A stretch of 64,000 bases of DNA. It comes from Peribacillus sp. FSL P2-0133 (GTDB lineage Bacteria; Bacillota; Bacilli; Bacillales; DSM-1321). The notes under the pieces are model-generated. The model searched no databases and had not been told where the DNA came from. It saw only the letters and a program-made list of their open reading frames with translations. The position numbers were made by a program, and so were the translations under genes. Position 1 is the first letter of the stretch; each line of letters begins with the position of its first letter. This document shows positions 27,524 to 40,480 of the stretch, piece after piece. The stretch is taken from assembly GCF_037975445.1 (NCBI RefSeq), contig NZ_CP150254.1:12501-76500 (forward strand), in the 5' to 3' direction.

Positions 27524-28267
27524 ATGGTAGAACTTAAAGGCGATGAGCGCCTGGATTATCTATTGGCTGAGAATTTAAGGATCATCCAGAGCCCATCGGT
27601 GTTCTCTTTTTCATTAGATGCCGTTTTATTATCAAGGTTCGTAAATGTACCGATCCAAAAAGGGAAAATCGTAGATCTTTGCTCAGGTAATGGGGTCGTA
27701 CCTTTGCTGCTGAGTACAAGAACGAAAGGGACAATTACCGGTGTTGAAATTCAAGAGCGGTTATATGACATGGCCCAGAGGAGCATGGACTATAATGGCG
27801 TATCCTCCCAAATCGAGATGATTCATGGGGATATAAAGGAAATTCCAAAACAGATGGGGTATAGCAAATATGATGTCGTTACTTGCAATCCACCCTATTT
27901 CCCGACGCCATCGATCGAGGAAATTAACAAGAATGAGCACTTTGCAATTGCCCGACATGAAATAATGTGTAATCTTGAGGACGTCATGCGTGTTTCAAGT
28001 CAGTTGCTGCGTCAAGGTGGGAAGGCTGCATTCGTTCATAGACCGGGCCGTCTGATGGATATCCTGCATTTCATGAGGATGTACAGAATTGAACCGAAGC
28101 GACTGCAATTCGTTTATCCTAAGAGTTCAAAAGAAGCGAATACGATTCTTATAGAAGGGATAAAGGACGGCAACCCTGATTTGAAGATTCTTCCTCCACT
28201 TGTTGTATATAATGATCAGAATGAGTATAATCCGGAAATCAGAAGGATTCTATATGGAGAGGAATAA
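27524..28267 (+). CDS. trmN6: tRNA1(Val) (adenine37-N6)-methyltransferase
   Basis: An SAM-dependent methyltransferase of 247 residues (YabB). The SAM motif I is [15 protein letters not shown], and NPPYF is the catalytic motif of N6-adenine methylases. The start ATG 27524 has AGGAGGG 8 bases upstream. Earlier in-frame codons back to 27383 run through the yabA terminator and are rejected. It overlaps yazA by 14 bases. Confidence 0.9.
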   Translation: MVELKGDERLDYLLAENLRIIQSPSVFSFSLDAVLLSRFVNVPIQKGKIVDLCSGNGVVPLLLSTRTKGTITGVEIQERLYDMAQRSMDYNGVSSQIEMIHGDIKEIPKQMGYSKYDVVTCNPPYFPTPSIEEINKNEHFAIARHEIMCNLEDVMRVSSQLLRQGGKAAFVHRPGRLMDILHFMRMYRIEPKRLQFVYPKSSKEANTILIEGIKDGNPDLKILPPLVVYNDQNEYNPEIRRILYGEE

Positions 28268-28514
28268 GCATTATTTTTATGTTTTGAAATGCAGGGACGG
28301 CAGCTATTATGCCGGGTATACAAATAATTTGCACCGTAGGATTGATGCTCATAATAATGGCAGGGGTGCAAAGTATACACGAGGCCGGACCCCGGTTGAA
28401 CTGATTTATCATGAAATATTCGAAACACGGACATTAGCCATGCAGGCTGAATATAAATTTAAGCAATTAACAAGAAAACAAAAGCAAAAGTGGATGGCAA
28501 AGGAGGATACATGA
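28254..28514 (+). CDS. yazA: GIY-YIG nuclease-domain protein YazA
   Basis: An 86-residue single-domain GIY-YIG protein (UPF0213). The motif reads FYVLKC...YYAGYTN, with the conserved arginine in LHRRIDAHN and the asparagine and glutamate further on. No biological role is established for the family. The start ATG 28254 lies inside the end of trmN6, with AGAAGG before it. The stop lies 1 base from rsmI. Confidence 0.9.
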   Translation: MERNKHYFYVLKCRDGSYYAGYTNNLHRRIDAHNNGRGAKYTRGRTPVELIYHEIFETRTLAMQAEYKFKQLTRKQKQKWMAKEDT

Positions 28515-28515
28515 T

Positions 28516-29397
28516 ATGTGGCAGCAAAAGAGTTTTGAAAAAGAAGGATTGGAGCCAGCTCTATATCTGGTTCCTACACCAATAGGAAACCTTGAGGATA
28601 TGAGTTTCCGGGCTTTAAGAATATTAAAGGAAGCGGATGTCATTGCTGCTGAGGACACGCGAAATACGAAGAAGTTATGCAACTACTTTGAAATTTCGAC
28701 ACCTATCGTCAGTTACCATGAACATAATAAGGAATATAGCGGGAAGCAAATGCTAGAGAGGCTTCGATCTGGAGAGGTCATCGCATTGGTGAGTGATGCT
28801 GGCTTGCCGACGATATCCGACCCGGGATATGAACTGGTCAAAGATGCCATTGCCGAACAGTTTAAAGTCATCCCATTGCCGGGGGCAAATGCTGCATTAA
28901 CTGCATTGATCGCATCTGGACTGATTCCGCAGCCTTTTTACTTTTATGGCTTTCTACAACGGGGAGCAAAAGAAAAAAAGCAGGAGCTGGAAAAATTAAA
29001 AAAAATGGAATCGACTTGGATCGTTTATGAATCGCCACATCGATTGAAAGAAACATTGAAACATATGCATGAAATTTTAGGTGACCGCCGTATAGTATTA
29101 TGCCGCGAATTAACCAAGAAATTCGAAGAGTTCATTCGAGGGACTGTGAGTGAAGCATTGACGTGGGCGATGGAATCTGAAATTCGCGGTGAGTTCTGTT
29201 TAATAATTGAAGGTGGGCAATGGTCGGAAGAGGAACCTGAAGAAGCTTGGTGGATGGCCCTTGATATCGTCGGTCATGTTAATCATTATATAGAAACCAA
29301 GCAGTTCACTTCAAAGGATGCAATCAAGCAGGTCGCAAAAGATCGTAATATGCAAAAACGTGATGTATATCAAGCGTATCACATTGATATACAATAA
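28516..29397 (+). CDS. rsmI: 16S rRNA (cytidine1402-2'-O)-methyltransferase
   Basis: It methylates the ribose of C1402 in the decoding centre. The 293 residues form a tetrapyrrole-methylase fold: LVPTPIGNLEDMSFRAL at the N-terminus, AAEDTRNTKKL, SDAGLPTISDPG and PLPGANA. AAGGAGG lies 10 bases before the ATG. It closes the trmN6-yazA-rsmI unit. Confidence 0.96.
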   Translation: MWQQKSFEKEGLEPALYLVPTPIGNLEDMSFRALRILKEADVIAAEDTRNTKKLCNYFEISTPIVSYHEHNKEYSGKQMLERLRSGEVIALVSDAGLPTISDPGYELVKDAIAEQFKVIPLPGANAALTALIASGLIPQPFYFYGFLQRGAKEKKQELEKLKKMESTWIVYESPHRLKETLKHMHEILGDRRIVLCRELTKKFEEFIRGTVSEALTWAMESEIRGEFCLIIEGGQWSEEEPEEAWWMALDIVGHVNHYIETKQFTSKDAIKQVAKDRNMQKRDVYQAYHIDIQ

Positions 29398-29409
29398 TAA
29401 TAAACATAA

Positions 29410-29440
29410 AAAAAAACTTCCGATGACCGGAAGTTTTTTT
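29410..29440 (+). terminator. Bidirectional terminator between rsmI and abrB
   Basis: AAAAAACTTCCG pairs with CGGAAGTTTTTTT around ATGAC, with A and T runs on the two sides. It serves rsmI (+) and abrB (-). Confidence 0.9.
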
Positions 29441-29445
29441 ATCAT

Positions 29446-29730
29446 TTATTTAGAAGCAGTGAAGTTTTGTTGAATTTCTTGAATAAGTAATTCTGCACCT
29501 TCACGACTAAGGATCAATTTACCATTAGCAAGTGTAAGGTTGTTATCGGAAACTTCACCTGTAACTTGGCAAGTCATGTTTGGTTTGTATTTTTTCAAGA
29601 TGATGCGCTCATCATCAACATAGATTTCAAGAGCGTCTTTCTCAGCGATACCCAATGTACGACGAAGTTCGATTGGAATAACCACCCGGCCTAACTCATC
29701 AACTTTACGAACAATACCTGTAGATTTCAT
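29446..29730 (-). CDS. abrB: Transition state regulator AbrB
   Basis: A DNA-binding repressor of post-exponential genes. The 94 residues have the AbrB swapped-hairpin N-terminus (STGIVRKVDELGRVVIPIELRR) and a C-terminal multimerisation half. GAGGAG precedes the ATG. The upstream region carries a promoter with Spo0A-type boxes. It is similar to the N-terminus of spoVT at 54160. Confidence 0.97.
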   Translation of the reverse strand: MKSTGIVRKVDELGRVVIPIELRRTLGIAEKDALEIYVDDERIILKKYKPNMTCQVTGEVSDNNLTLANGKLILSREGAELLIQEIQQNFTASK

Positions 29731-29778
29731 TTTAAAAATTCTCCTCTCAGTTACAATCTAGTACCCTATTTCTATTTT

Positions 29779-29842
29779 TTTCGCCATTATTCGACAAATT
29801 TTTTTATAAATTTATAATACCAGCCATTCCCAAATTCGTCAA
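29779..29842 (-). promoter_or_regulatory. abrB promoter with tandem Spo0A boxes
   Basis: On the minus strand: TTGACG (29842-29837), a 17-base spacer and TATTAT (29819-29814). Downstream lie TTGTCGAA (29797-29790), an exact Spo0A box, and a second related TGGCGAAA (29786-29779). The layout is that of B. subtilis abrB, where Spo0A-P binds just past the start site and represses. Confidence 0.85.
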
Positions 29843-32324
<2,482 letters not shown>

Positions 32325-32330
32325 ACCGAT

Positions 32331-32375
32331 GAAAACATAAAGGTGTTTCATATGAAACATTTTTATGTTTTTTTC
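32331..32375 (+). terminator. metS terminator
   Basis: AAAACATAAA with TTATGTTTT, plus an inner GTTTC/GAAAC helix around ATAT, followed by seven T. Confidence 0.85.
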
Positions 32376-32533
32376 TTTATGCTTTTGGAAAAAGTAATTT
32401 AAAACAGGTTTAGTTTTTTGTTCTGCATTTATTTGTTGGGCATATAGGATCCTTTGTAATCTTTTTGTTACCTAAATGTGAAACATAAAACTTTCATTTT
32501 TTTATAAAATAGTGCTAGAAAGGAAGAAAAATA

Positions 32534-33301
32534 ATGTTATTTGATACACACGTACATGTTAATGCGGAACAATTCAACGAGGATCTCGAAGACGTAATAG
32601 AAAGAGCTAAGGAAGCAGGAGTCAATAATATGGTAGTCGTTGGTTTTGACCGGCCTACTATTATAAGGGCAATGGAATTAATAGAAGCTTATGATTTCAT
32701 GTATGCCGCGGTCGGATGGCATCCTGTGGATGCTATAGATATGACAGAAGAGGACTTACAATGGATCGAGGAATTATCCAATCATCCAAAGGTTGTGGCC
32801 ATTGGTGAGATGGGCCTGGATTATCATTGGGATAAATCGCCGAAAGATGTTCAAATGGAGGTGTTCAGGAAGCAAATCCGATTGGCAAAAAAGGTGGGTC
32901 TGCCCATTATCATCCATAATCGGGAAGCGACCGCGGATATCGTGAACATACTCAAGGAAGAAGAGGCATCAAGGGTTGGGGGCATCATGCATTGCTTTAG
33001 CGGAAGTGCAGAAACGGCTTTGGAATGCATCAATATGAACTTTTATATTTCATTGGGTGGCCCTGTGACCTTCAAGAATGCAAAAAAACCAAAGGAAGTG
33101 GCAGCCGCCGTACCATTAGACCGTTTACTGATAGAGACCGATTGTCCATACTTGGCTCCCCATCCTTATAGAGGAAAGCGTAATGAACCTTCGTATGTGA
33201 AGCTTGTTGCTGAACAAATTGCAGAAATCAAACAACTCACATTAGAAGAAGTTTCCCAGGCAACAACGGAAAATGCCAAGAAATTATTCGGCATTAACTG
33301 A
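32534..33301 (+). CDS. tatD: TatD family metal-dependent hydrolase
   Basis: A TIM-barrel deoxyribonuclease-type hydrolase of 255 residues (YabD). Metal ligands are visible as His6-Val-His8, Glu in GEMGLDYH, His in IIHNREA, His in MHCFSG and Asp in ETDCPYLAP. The exact substrate of the Bacillus protein is not settled. The site AAAGGAAG precedes the ATG. It lies between metS and yabE, as in B. subtilis. Confidence 0.94.
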   Translation: MLFDTHVHVNAEQFNEDLEDVIERAKEAGVNNMVVVGFDRPTIIRAMELIEAYDFMYAAVGWHPVDAIDMTEEDLQWIEELSNHPKVVAIGEMGLDYHWDKSPKDVQMEVFRKQIRLAKKVGLPIIIHNREATADIVNILKEEEASRVGGIMHCFSGSAETALECINMNFYISLGGPVTFKNAKKPKEVAAAVPLDRLLIETDCPYLAPHPYRGKRNEPSYVKLVAEQIAEIKQLTLEEVSQATTENAKKLFGIN

Positions 33302-33471
33302 CATTTTTTTTTACAATATCCCCCGGGGTTCACTAGCTAAAATTGAATTTTTTTAAGGTTTCTACAAATTTCACTCCAACTATAGGCTTATTATGTCGAG
33401 AAGTCACCCTTTCCTTTTCAATATGAAATATGCATAATAGGTAGTAATTTCCTGAATGAGAAGTGAATGGG

Positions 33472-33501
33472 TTGACAGCTTGATAACTAAGTCTATATAA
33501 T
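33472..33501 (+). promoter_or_regulatory. yabE promoter
   Basis: TTGACA at 33472-33477, an 18-base spacer, TATAAT at 33496-33501. Both boxes are perfect. Confidence 0.75.
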
Positions 33502-33541
33502 CACCGGGAGGAAGGAGGAGTTTTTCATTCTATTAAAAACT

Positions 33542-34735
33542 ATGAAAAACCTTATTCCCAAACCTTTTGGGAAGAAGAGAATGGCAATTGCCATTTGCAG
33601 TGCTATTCTTGTTTCTACAGCATTGGGAATACTGATATATCAAGGAACAAAGGATACAGTAACAATTATGCTAGACGGAAAAAAAGAGGTAGTGCGTACA
33701 CACGCGGCTACTGTAAATGATATGTTGGAAGATTTAGAGATTACCGTTAAAGCTGCAGACTATGTCCACCCATCTAGAGCCACCGAGGTTGATGATGATT
33801 TAGAGGTGGTTTGGAAGCCTGCACAAAAAATCGTCATGGTACAGGATGGTAAGACGAAGGATGTTTGGTCTACCGCCGATACGGTAGACGAACTTTTAAA
33901 AGACCAAAATCTTAGTGTGAAGGAACAGGATAAGATCACCCCTTCGAAAAATACGAAGCTGAAAGCGAATATGGAAGTTGCCATAGACAAAGCCTTTTCA
34001 CTGAAATTAGTGGTAGGTGGAGACGAAAAGCAGGTATGGTCAACTTCGACTACTGTCGCTGACTTTTTAAAGCAACAAGGAGTAAAACTCAATGATTTGG
34101 ATCGAGTTGAGCCAGAATTAACCGAAAAAGTTGAAGCTGAGAATACGGTAAACGTAGTTCGAATTGAAAAAGTCACCGATGTAGTGGAAGAACCAGTTGA
34201 CTTTGCTGTCATAACTAAAAAAGATGACTCTTTATCAAAAGGGAAAGAGAAAATTGTCAAAGAAGGAAAAGACGGACTCATTTCCAAGGAATATGAAGTT
34301 ATTAAAGAAAATGGCAAAGAGGTTAAAAGAGAATTACTTTCAGAAAAAGTAGTTAATAAAAAGCAGGATAAAGTTGTAACGGTCGGAACTCGAACGACGG
34401 TTGCCCAGGCATCACGCGGAGTAACTAACGTTAGTTCTTCAAGTGGAAAAGAAATATACGTATCATCAACAGCGTATACTGCCAGTTGTAAGGGCTGTTC
34501 CGGTGTCACGTCCACAGGCGTGGATCTAAAGAGTAATCCGGGTGCGAAAATCATCGCTGTCGATCCAAACGTAATTCCTATGGGCTCTAAAGTATATGTG
34601 GATGGCTATGGCTATGCAGTGGCTGCTGACAAAGGCGGAGCAATAAAGGGAAATAGGATTGACGTCTTCTTTTCCTCAAAAAATGATGCCTATCGCTGGG
34701 GTGTAAAGAGGGTAAAGGTTCGTGTATTGGACTAA
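33542..34735 (+). CDS. yabE: Cell-wall binding/lytic protein YabE (DUF348-G5-3D)
   Basis: An exported 397-residue protein related to resuscitation-promoting factors. It has an N-terminal membrane/signal segment (about 13-33), three DUF348 repeats (about 38-190), a G5 domain (about 205-285), and a C-terminal 3D domain with the aspartates in VDLKSN, AVDPNVIP and AADKGG. It is probably a peptidoglycan hydrolase acting in the wall. The start is unsettled: ATG 33542 has no site at normal distance, whereas AAGGAGG (33512-33518) is 8 bases before an in-frame ATT at 33527. A terminator follows. Confidence 0.92.
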   Translation: MKNLIPKPFGKKRMAIAICSAILVSTALGILIYQGTKDTVTIMLDGKKEVVRTHAATVNDMLEDLEITVKAADYVHPSRATEVDDDLEVVWKPAQKIVMVQDGKTKDVWSTADTVDELLKDQNLSVKEQDKITPSKNTKLKANMEVAIDKAFSLKLVVGGDEKQVWSTSTTVADFLKQQGVKLNDLDRVEPELTEKVEAENTVNVVRIEKVTDVVEEPVDFAVITKKDDSLSKGKEKIVKEGKDGLISKEYEVIKENGKEVKRELLSEKVVNKKQDKVVTVGTRTTVAQASRGVTNVSSSSGKEIYVSSTAYTASCKGCSGVTSTGVDLKSNPGAKIIAVDPNVIPMGSKVYVDGYGYAVAADKGGAIKGNRIDVFFSSKNDAYRWGVKRVKVRVLD

Positions 34736-34749
34736 TAAGGTTTCTCTCG

Positions 34750-34777
34750 CAGGAGATGAATTCGTCTCCTGTTTTTT
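34750..34777 (+). terminator. yabE terminator
   Basis: CAGGAGA pairs with TCTCCTG around TGAATTCG, with six T. Confidence 0.88.
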
Positions 34778-34984
34778 GCGTTTTATTTTCTGTTTGTTGA
34801 AAAACCCTATGTAAAACTGTTTTAATAAGATAGACGTCTCACTATTCCATAAGATTTAATATATGCGTGTGAACTTCATAAATGATCTTGACTGGATTCT
34901 CTATCCAGAAAATTTTACGGGGGACCGGTTACGTTTATCCAAGAGCTAATCAAAGCGCTTGCGCTTTTCTGTATGGAGGAAACC

Positions 34985-36419
<1,435 letters not shown>

Positions 36420-36439
36420 AGGGAAATGTGAAGGATTCA

Positions 36440-36479
36440 AGTCGGAATGGGGTCAATCCCAACTTCCGGCTTTTTTTTT
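36440..36479 (+). terminator. ksgA terminator
   Basis: AGTCGGAA-TGGG pairs with CCCA-ACTTCCGGCT, with nine T. Confidence 0.85.
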
Positions 36480-36534
36480 GAATTTGGCCAACCATGAGGG
36501 AACGTATCCGAAAGTGTAATCAATCCCCACCTTT

Positions 36535-36563
36535 CACCATTCAAGAATGGTTCGCATAACTTA
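36535..36563 (+). promoter_or_regulatory. Sigma K promoter of yabG
   Basis: CACC at 36535-36538, a 16-base spacer, and CATAACTTA at 36555-36563, which fits the sigma K pattern mACm/CATANNNTA exactly. B. subtilis yabG is sigma K dependent. Confidence 0.8.
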
Positions 36564-36618
36564 AGAATGAAAATAAACTAGGGCGGGCTGAAAATAAGTC
36601 TTCTCATGGGGTGGGGCC

Positions 36619-37497
36619 ATGAATATTCAAATAAACGATATTGTTGGTCGGGTTTCTTATAAATGCGACGTGGTGTTCCGGGTAATTGATATCCGTGATA
36701 TTGACGGAAGGCGTCAAGCTGTTCTTTATGGGGAAGATATCCGACTGATTGCAGATGCACCTTTTCAAGATTTAATGATCATTAATGATAATGAAAGAAA
36801 TGATCGACAAAGGTCGAATGAGGTACTTCAAGAACAATCTTACCGCTTATTAACACAAGATCTAGAGCTGCAACAACAAAAAAATGGCTATCAATCCAGT
36901 AATGGTTATCGGTACAGCGGTGAATATTTTCAGATACCAGGGAGAGTCCTCCATGTTGATGGGGATGCATCTTACTTAAGGAAATGCATGGATCTATATC
37001 AGAAATTCAGTATTCCGGTCAATGGCATCTATTGCAATGAAAAGGAAATGCCCCAAAGAATCGGGGGGCTGTTGGACCATTATCGGCCGGACATTCTTGT
37101 TGTCACCGGTCATGATGCCTATTCAAAATCAAAAGGGCCGATATCCGATATTAATGCCTACCGTCACTCAAAGGATTTTGTACAGACGGTTAGAGAAGCG
37201 CGAAGGAGGGTTTCTCATTTAGACCAACTGATTATATTTGCCGGGGCTTGTCAGTCGCATTTTGAATCGCTGATCCAAGCGGGGGCAAATTTTGCAAGTT
37301 CTCCTTCCCGTGTTAATATACATGCTCTTGATCCGGTATATATCGTCGGAAAGATAAGCTTTACGCCTTTTTCCGATCATATTCATGTATGGGATGTCCT
37401 TCGGAATACATTAACTGGAGAGAAGGGGTTGGGGGGAATTGAGACAAAAGGGGTGTTACGGACCGGGTTGCCTTTCAAGCCATTTCAGGAAGAATGA
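36619..37497 (+). CDS. yabG: Sporulation-specific protease YabG
   Basis: A mother-cell cysteine protease that trims spore coat proteins before cross-linking. The 292 residues contain the conserved blocks LVVTGHDAYSK (here ILVVTGHDAYSK), YRHSKDFV and FAGACQSHFESL, which hold the presumed catalytic His and Cys. The ribosome site (GGGGTGGGG) is G-rich but not classic. It is preceded by a sigma K promoter and closed by a terminator, consistent with late mother-cell expression. Confidence 0.95.
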   Translation: MNIQINDIVGRVSYKCDVVFRVIDIRDIDGRRQAVLYGEDIRLIADAPFQDLMIINDNERNDRQRSNEVLQEQSYRLLTQDLELQQQKNGYQSSNGYRYSGEYFQIPGRVLHVDGDASYLRKCMDLYQKFSIPVNGIYCNEKEMPQRIGGLLDHYRPDILVVTGHDAYSKSKGPISDINAYRHSKDFVQTVREARRRVSHLDQLIIFAGACQSHFESLIQAGANFASSPSRVNIHALDPVYIVGKISFTPFSDHIHVWDVLRNTLTGEKGLGGIETKGVLRTGLPFKPFQEE

Positions 37498-37499
37498 AC

Positions 37500-37532
37500 G
37501 AGCTGCATTTTGAAAGAATGCAGCTTGCTTTT
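37500..37532 (+). terminator. yabG terminator
   Basis: AGCTGCATT pairs with AATGCAGCT around TTGAAAG, then TTGCTTTT. Confidence 0.8.
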
Positions 37533-37717
37533 AGTGGGTAAGAATTCGGATATCGTCACAGAAAAACTGGTTTTTTGTTGAGTGATGATAGTAGGTAATG
37601 TTTTAATTACGAAAATTCGGCTTAATAGATAATGAAATAGTTCGTTTACATAATTTTTCATTTCCCAGGATATAATAAAATTGTTCGCGATTTTGCCGAA
37701 TTTCAGATAAAAATATA

Positions 37718-37746
37718 TTGACTACATTTTTAAGTGCTGATATAAT
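37718..37746 (+). promoter_or_regulatory. veg promoter P1
   Basis: TTGACT at 37718-37723, a 17-base spacer, TATAAT at 37741-37746. The region from 37533 to 37717 before it shows no gene. Confidence 0.8.
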
Positions 37747-37758
37747 TTATTATTTTGT

Positions 37759-37787
37759 TTGCGTATATTTGTGAATTGTGATATACT
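37759..37787 (+). promoter_or_regulatory. veg promoter P2
   Basis: TTGCGT at 37759-37764, a 17-base spacer, TATACT at 37782-37787, in tandem with P1. Confidence 0.7.
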
Positions 37788-37810
37788 TAACTTAGTGAGG
37801 TGGACCGAAA

Positions 37811-38062
37811 ATGCCAAAAACTCTAGCTGATATTAAAACTGCACTTGATTCAAACCTAGGTAAAAGATTGCTCTTAAAAGCAAACGGTGGAAGAAGAAAG
37901 ACTGTAGAACGATTCGGAACTTTGGCGGAAACTTATCCGGCTGTTTTTGTAATTGAGCTCGACCAAGATGAAAATGCGTTTGAAAGAGTATCTTACAGCT
38001 ATGCGGATGTTTTAACGGAAACCGTAGAACTAACATTTTTAAACAAACAACAAGAGATGTAA
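37811..38062 (+). CDS. veg: Veg protein
   Basis: A small 83-residue protein strongly expressed in growing Bacillus. In B. subtilis it promotes biofilm matrix gene expression by countering SinR. The sequence ([27 protein letters not shown]) matches the family over its whole length. The ATG follows GAGGTGG. Two tandem sigma A promoters suggest strong constitutive expression, and a terminator closes the gene. Confidence 0.96.
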   Translation: MPKTLADIKTALDSNLGKRLLLKANGGRRKTVERFGTLAETYPAVFVIELDQDENAFERVSYSYADVLTETVELTFLNKQQEM

Positions 38063-38070
38063 CTTAGACG

Positions 38071-38106
38071 AGGCAGCGAACAACTTTGTTTGCTGCTTTT
38101 TGTTTT
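38071..38106 (+). terminator. veg terminator
   Basis: GCAGCGAAC pairs with GTTTGCTGC, followed by five T. Confidence 0.85.
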
Positions 38107-38212
38107 GTATAGAATACCTGTGAGCTCCAATAAAGGCTTAAAAAGGATGTAATGAAATAGCGTATGATGCAAACACTAGGCATGTGACGGCATGTGAAAG
38201 GGGTTGCTTCGC

Positions 38213-38389
38213 TTGAGCAGGAAAAAAGGGATTATGTCAAATGATCTTAAAGAGGAATTGGCTAAAGAACTTGGATTTTACGATGTTGTCCAGAAAGAAG
38301 GCTGGGGAGGAATCCGGGCCAGGGACGCAGGTAACATGGTAAAACTTGCTATCGAAAAAGCACAACGTCAATTGGTGAACAAAGAGTAA
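38213..38389 (+). CDS. sspF: Alpha/beta-type small acid-soluble spore protein SspF
   Basis: A minor spore DNA-binding SASP of 58 residues. It has the family blocks [26 protein letters not shown] and KLAIEKAQ. The start is TTG at 38213, 9 bases after AAAGGGG, giving MSRKKGIMS as in B. subtilis SspF; TTG 38204 and ATG 38234 are less likely. Forespore sigma G control is expected, but I could not place a convincing promoter. Confidence 0.92.
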   Translation: MSRKKGIMSNDLKEELAKELGFYDVVQKEGWGGIRARDAGNMVKLAIEKAQRQLVNKE

Positions 38390-38430
38390 GATCAAACACT
38401 TAATTGAATCATGCCGTCATGTCGAAAGAA

Positions 38431-38502
38431 GCTGGACTCTTTATACAATGTATAGCTCCATTCATTTTTGCTTACATTGTAGTTAAGGAGTCTGGTTTTT
38501 TT
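38431..38502 (+). terminator. sspF terminator (long hairpin)
   Basis: CTGGACTC-TTTATACAATGTA pairs with TACATTGTAGTTAA-GGAGTCTGG across a loop of about 18 bases, followed by seven T. Confidence 0.8.
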
Positions 38503-38524
38503 ATGTATCGGTGAATGCTTATGG

Positions 38525-38582
38525 ATATGTAGCAAGTCTTTTGGGTTGCAGGAAGCAGCTGCTCTCCAATGTGCCTACATGT
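38525..38582 (+). other. Foldable spacer, possible three-way junction RNA
   Basis: ATATGTAG (38525-38532) pairs with CTACATGT (38575-38582). Inside it, GCAA...TTGC and GGA...TCC (around AGCAGCTGCTC) can form two further stems. There is no T run and no ORF. The rest of 38503-38711 shows nothing clear apart from a weak TTTAGA/TAGAAT promoter at 38644-38671 for ispE. Confidence 0.3.
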
Positions 38583-38711
38583 GTCTATTCTCCTCTAAGG
38601 GCCGGTCTTAGCTTCATTACATTGAAATTACGATGAAAAAACCTTTAGAATATAAACAAATATGATAGAATAGGACAAGAACTTTTAAGAACGTTAAAGT
38701 AGGTGGACATA

Positions 38712-39581
38712 TTGAAGCTTATGGAAAAAGCCCCGGCTAAAATTAATTTGGCTTTGGATGTGCTTTTCAAACGGCCTGATGGGTATCATGAGGTGGAAAT
38801 GATCATGACGACAGTCGACCTTGCCGATAGAATTGAACTAAAGGAAATAAAGGGAAATCATATTCAAATTCTATCCCATAATCGATTTGTTCCGGATGAT
38901 CATCGGAATTTAGCTTATCAAGCTGCATTTATTCTAAAGGAACGTTTTGGAATCAAAAAAGGTGTTTCCATAACTATAGAGAAAAATATACCTGTAGCCG
39001 CAGGACTTGCTGGTGGAAGCAGTGATGCCGCAGCTACCTTGAGAGGCTTGAATAGACTGTGGAAGCTTGGTCTTTCCATGGATGAACTTGCGGAAATAGG
39101 AGCTGAAATTGGCTCTGACGTTTCATTTTGTGTATATGGAGGTACGGCATTGGCCAGGGGGCGCGGGGAAAAAATCACGCATCTTCCCGCACCGCCAAAA
39201 TGCTGGGTCATCTTGGCCAAACCGACGATCGGCGTATCGACGGCAGATATATACAAAAGGCTCCAAACTTCAAAAATGGAGCATCCGGATGTACCTGGAA
39301 TGATTTCGGCTATTATGGAAAACAATTATCACGATGTATGTGAAGGGTTGGGTAATGTTCTGGAACAAGTGACATTGCAGTTATACCCAGAGGTTGCGAA
39401 CATTAAAGATCAAATGAAGACATTTGGAGCGGATTCGGTCTTGATGAGCGGAAGTGGTCCGACAGTTTTTGGTTTGGTGGAACATGATTCGCGCATGCAA
39501 AGAATTTATAATGGACTTCGCGGGTTTTGTGATCAAGTCTATGCGGTCCGTTTACTGGGTGATCGAAACAATCTTGAATAG
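38712..39581 (+). CDS. ispE: 4-diphosphocytidyl-2-C-methyl-D-erythritol kinase
   Basis: A GHMP kinase of the MEP isoprenoid pathway. With the start TTG 38712 it has 289 residues, the B. subtilis length, and AGGTGG lies 5 bases upstream; GTG 38703 and ATG 38721 are alternatives. The N-terminal [15 protein letters not shown]-binding [14 protein letters not shown] (94-107) and C-terminal [12 protein letters not shown] blocks are intact. Confidence 0.96.
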   Translation: MKLMEKAPAKINLALDVLFKRPDGYHEVEMIMTTVDLADRIELKEIKGNHIQILSHNRFVPDDHRNLAYQAAFILKERFGIKKGVSITIEKNIPVAAGLAGGSSDAAATLRGLNRLWKLGLSMDELAEIGAEIGSDVSFCVYGGTALARGRGEKITHLPAPPKCWVILAKPTIGVSTADIYKRLQTSKMEHPDVPGMISAIMENNYHDVCEGLGNVLEQVTLQLYPEVANIKDQMKTFGADSVLMSGSGPTVFGLVEHDSRMQRIYNGLRGFCDQVYAVRLLGDRNNLE

Positions 39582-39642
39582 AAACGTACATTAGTGGTAT
39601 AGTTGCTATATAATATTCGGAATTCACAAAGGGGGTGTCTCA

Positions 39643-40467
39643 ATGAAATTTCGTCGCAGCGAGAGGCTAGTCGATATGACCAATTATTTATTAGAACATC
39701 CAGGGGAACTTGTTTCGCTGACTTATTTTGCTGAAAGATATAGTTCGGCAAAATCCTCGATCAGTGAAGATTTGACAATCATCAAAGATACCTTCGAACA
39801 ACGCGGGATAGGATCTTTAACAACCGTTCCAGGTGCGGCCGGTGGAGTGAAATATATTGTTTCCATCAAGGAAGAAGAAGCCAGTGCCTTCATTGACGGA
39901 TTATGCGATACGATCGCTAGTCCAGAAAGGCTACTTCCTGGCGGTTATCTATATATGACAGACATATTAGGACATCCGCAAACCGTGAATAAGGTTGGAA
40001 GGATAATCGCTTCAATGTATGCCAAAAAAAACATCTCAGTCATCATGACAATGGCAACCAAAGGGATATCATTAGCATACGCCGTGGCAAATTATTTGAA
40101 TGTTCCAGTTGTAATTGTAAGTAGGAATAATAAAGTAACGGAAGGTTCAACAGTGAGCATCAATTATGTTTCAGGCTCTTCAAAGAGGATTCAGACTATG
40201 GTACTCTCTAAGAGAAGCTTGGTTGAGGGTTCGAATGTATTAATTGTAGACGATTTCATGAAGGCTGGGGGTACCGTTAATGGTATGATCAGTCTATTGG
40301 ATGAATTTAAGGCAACAGTTGCCGGAATAGCGGTGCTGGTCGAATCCGAACATACGGAAGAGTGCCTTGTCGAGGACTATGTTTCTTTAATCAAGTTGAC
40401 GCAGGTGGTCGAAAGAGACAAGAAAATTAATGTAAGCCGTGGGAATTATTTTACGAAAAAGGAATAG
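39643..40467 (+). CDS. purR: Purine operon repressor PurR
   Basis: A repressor of purine genes relieved by PRPP. The 274 residues have an N-terminal winged helix (about 1-75) and a phosphoribosyltransferase-like domain with the PRPP motif [20 protein letters not shown] precedes the ATG. I saw no convincing PurBox before it. It overlaps no gene but is 13 bases from ridA, so the two are co-transcribed. Confidence 0.97.
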   Translation: MKFRRSERLVDMTNYLLEHPGELVSLTYFAERYSSAKSSISEDLTIIKDTFEQRGIGSLTTVPGAAGGVKYIVSIKEEEASAFIDGLCDTIASPERLLPGGYLYMTDILGHPQTVNKVGRIIASMYAKKNISVIMTMATKGISLAYAVANYLNVPVVIVSRNNKVTEGSTVSINYVSGSSKRIQTMVLSKRSLVEGSNVLIVDDFMKAGGTVNGMISLLDEFKATVAGIAVLVESEHTEECLVEDYVSLIKLTQVVERDKKINVSRGNYFTKKE

Positions 40468-40480
40468 GGGGAATCATTTA

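Noticed and set aside
33760..34554. A 264-codon minus-strand frame inside yabE
   Set aside because: It is antisense to the G5/3D-domain coding sequence, serine/threonine-rich as expected of a shadow frame, and has no promoter or ribosome site. An antisense RNA cannot be excluded, but nothing here supports a protein.
38149..38178. A sigma G promoter for sspF (TGTAA / CAAACACTA)
   Set aside because: Both boxes deviate from the consensus and spacing is uncertain; control by sigma G is expected but this site is not convincing.
39586..39614. A sigma A promoter for purR using TATAAT at 39609
   Set aside because: The -10 is perfect but no acceptable -35 lies 16-18 bases upstream, so it was not listed as a feature.
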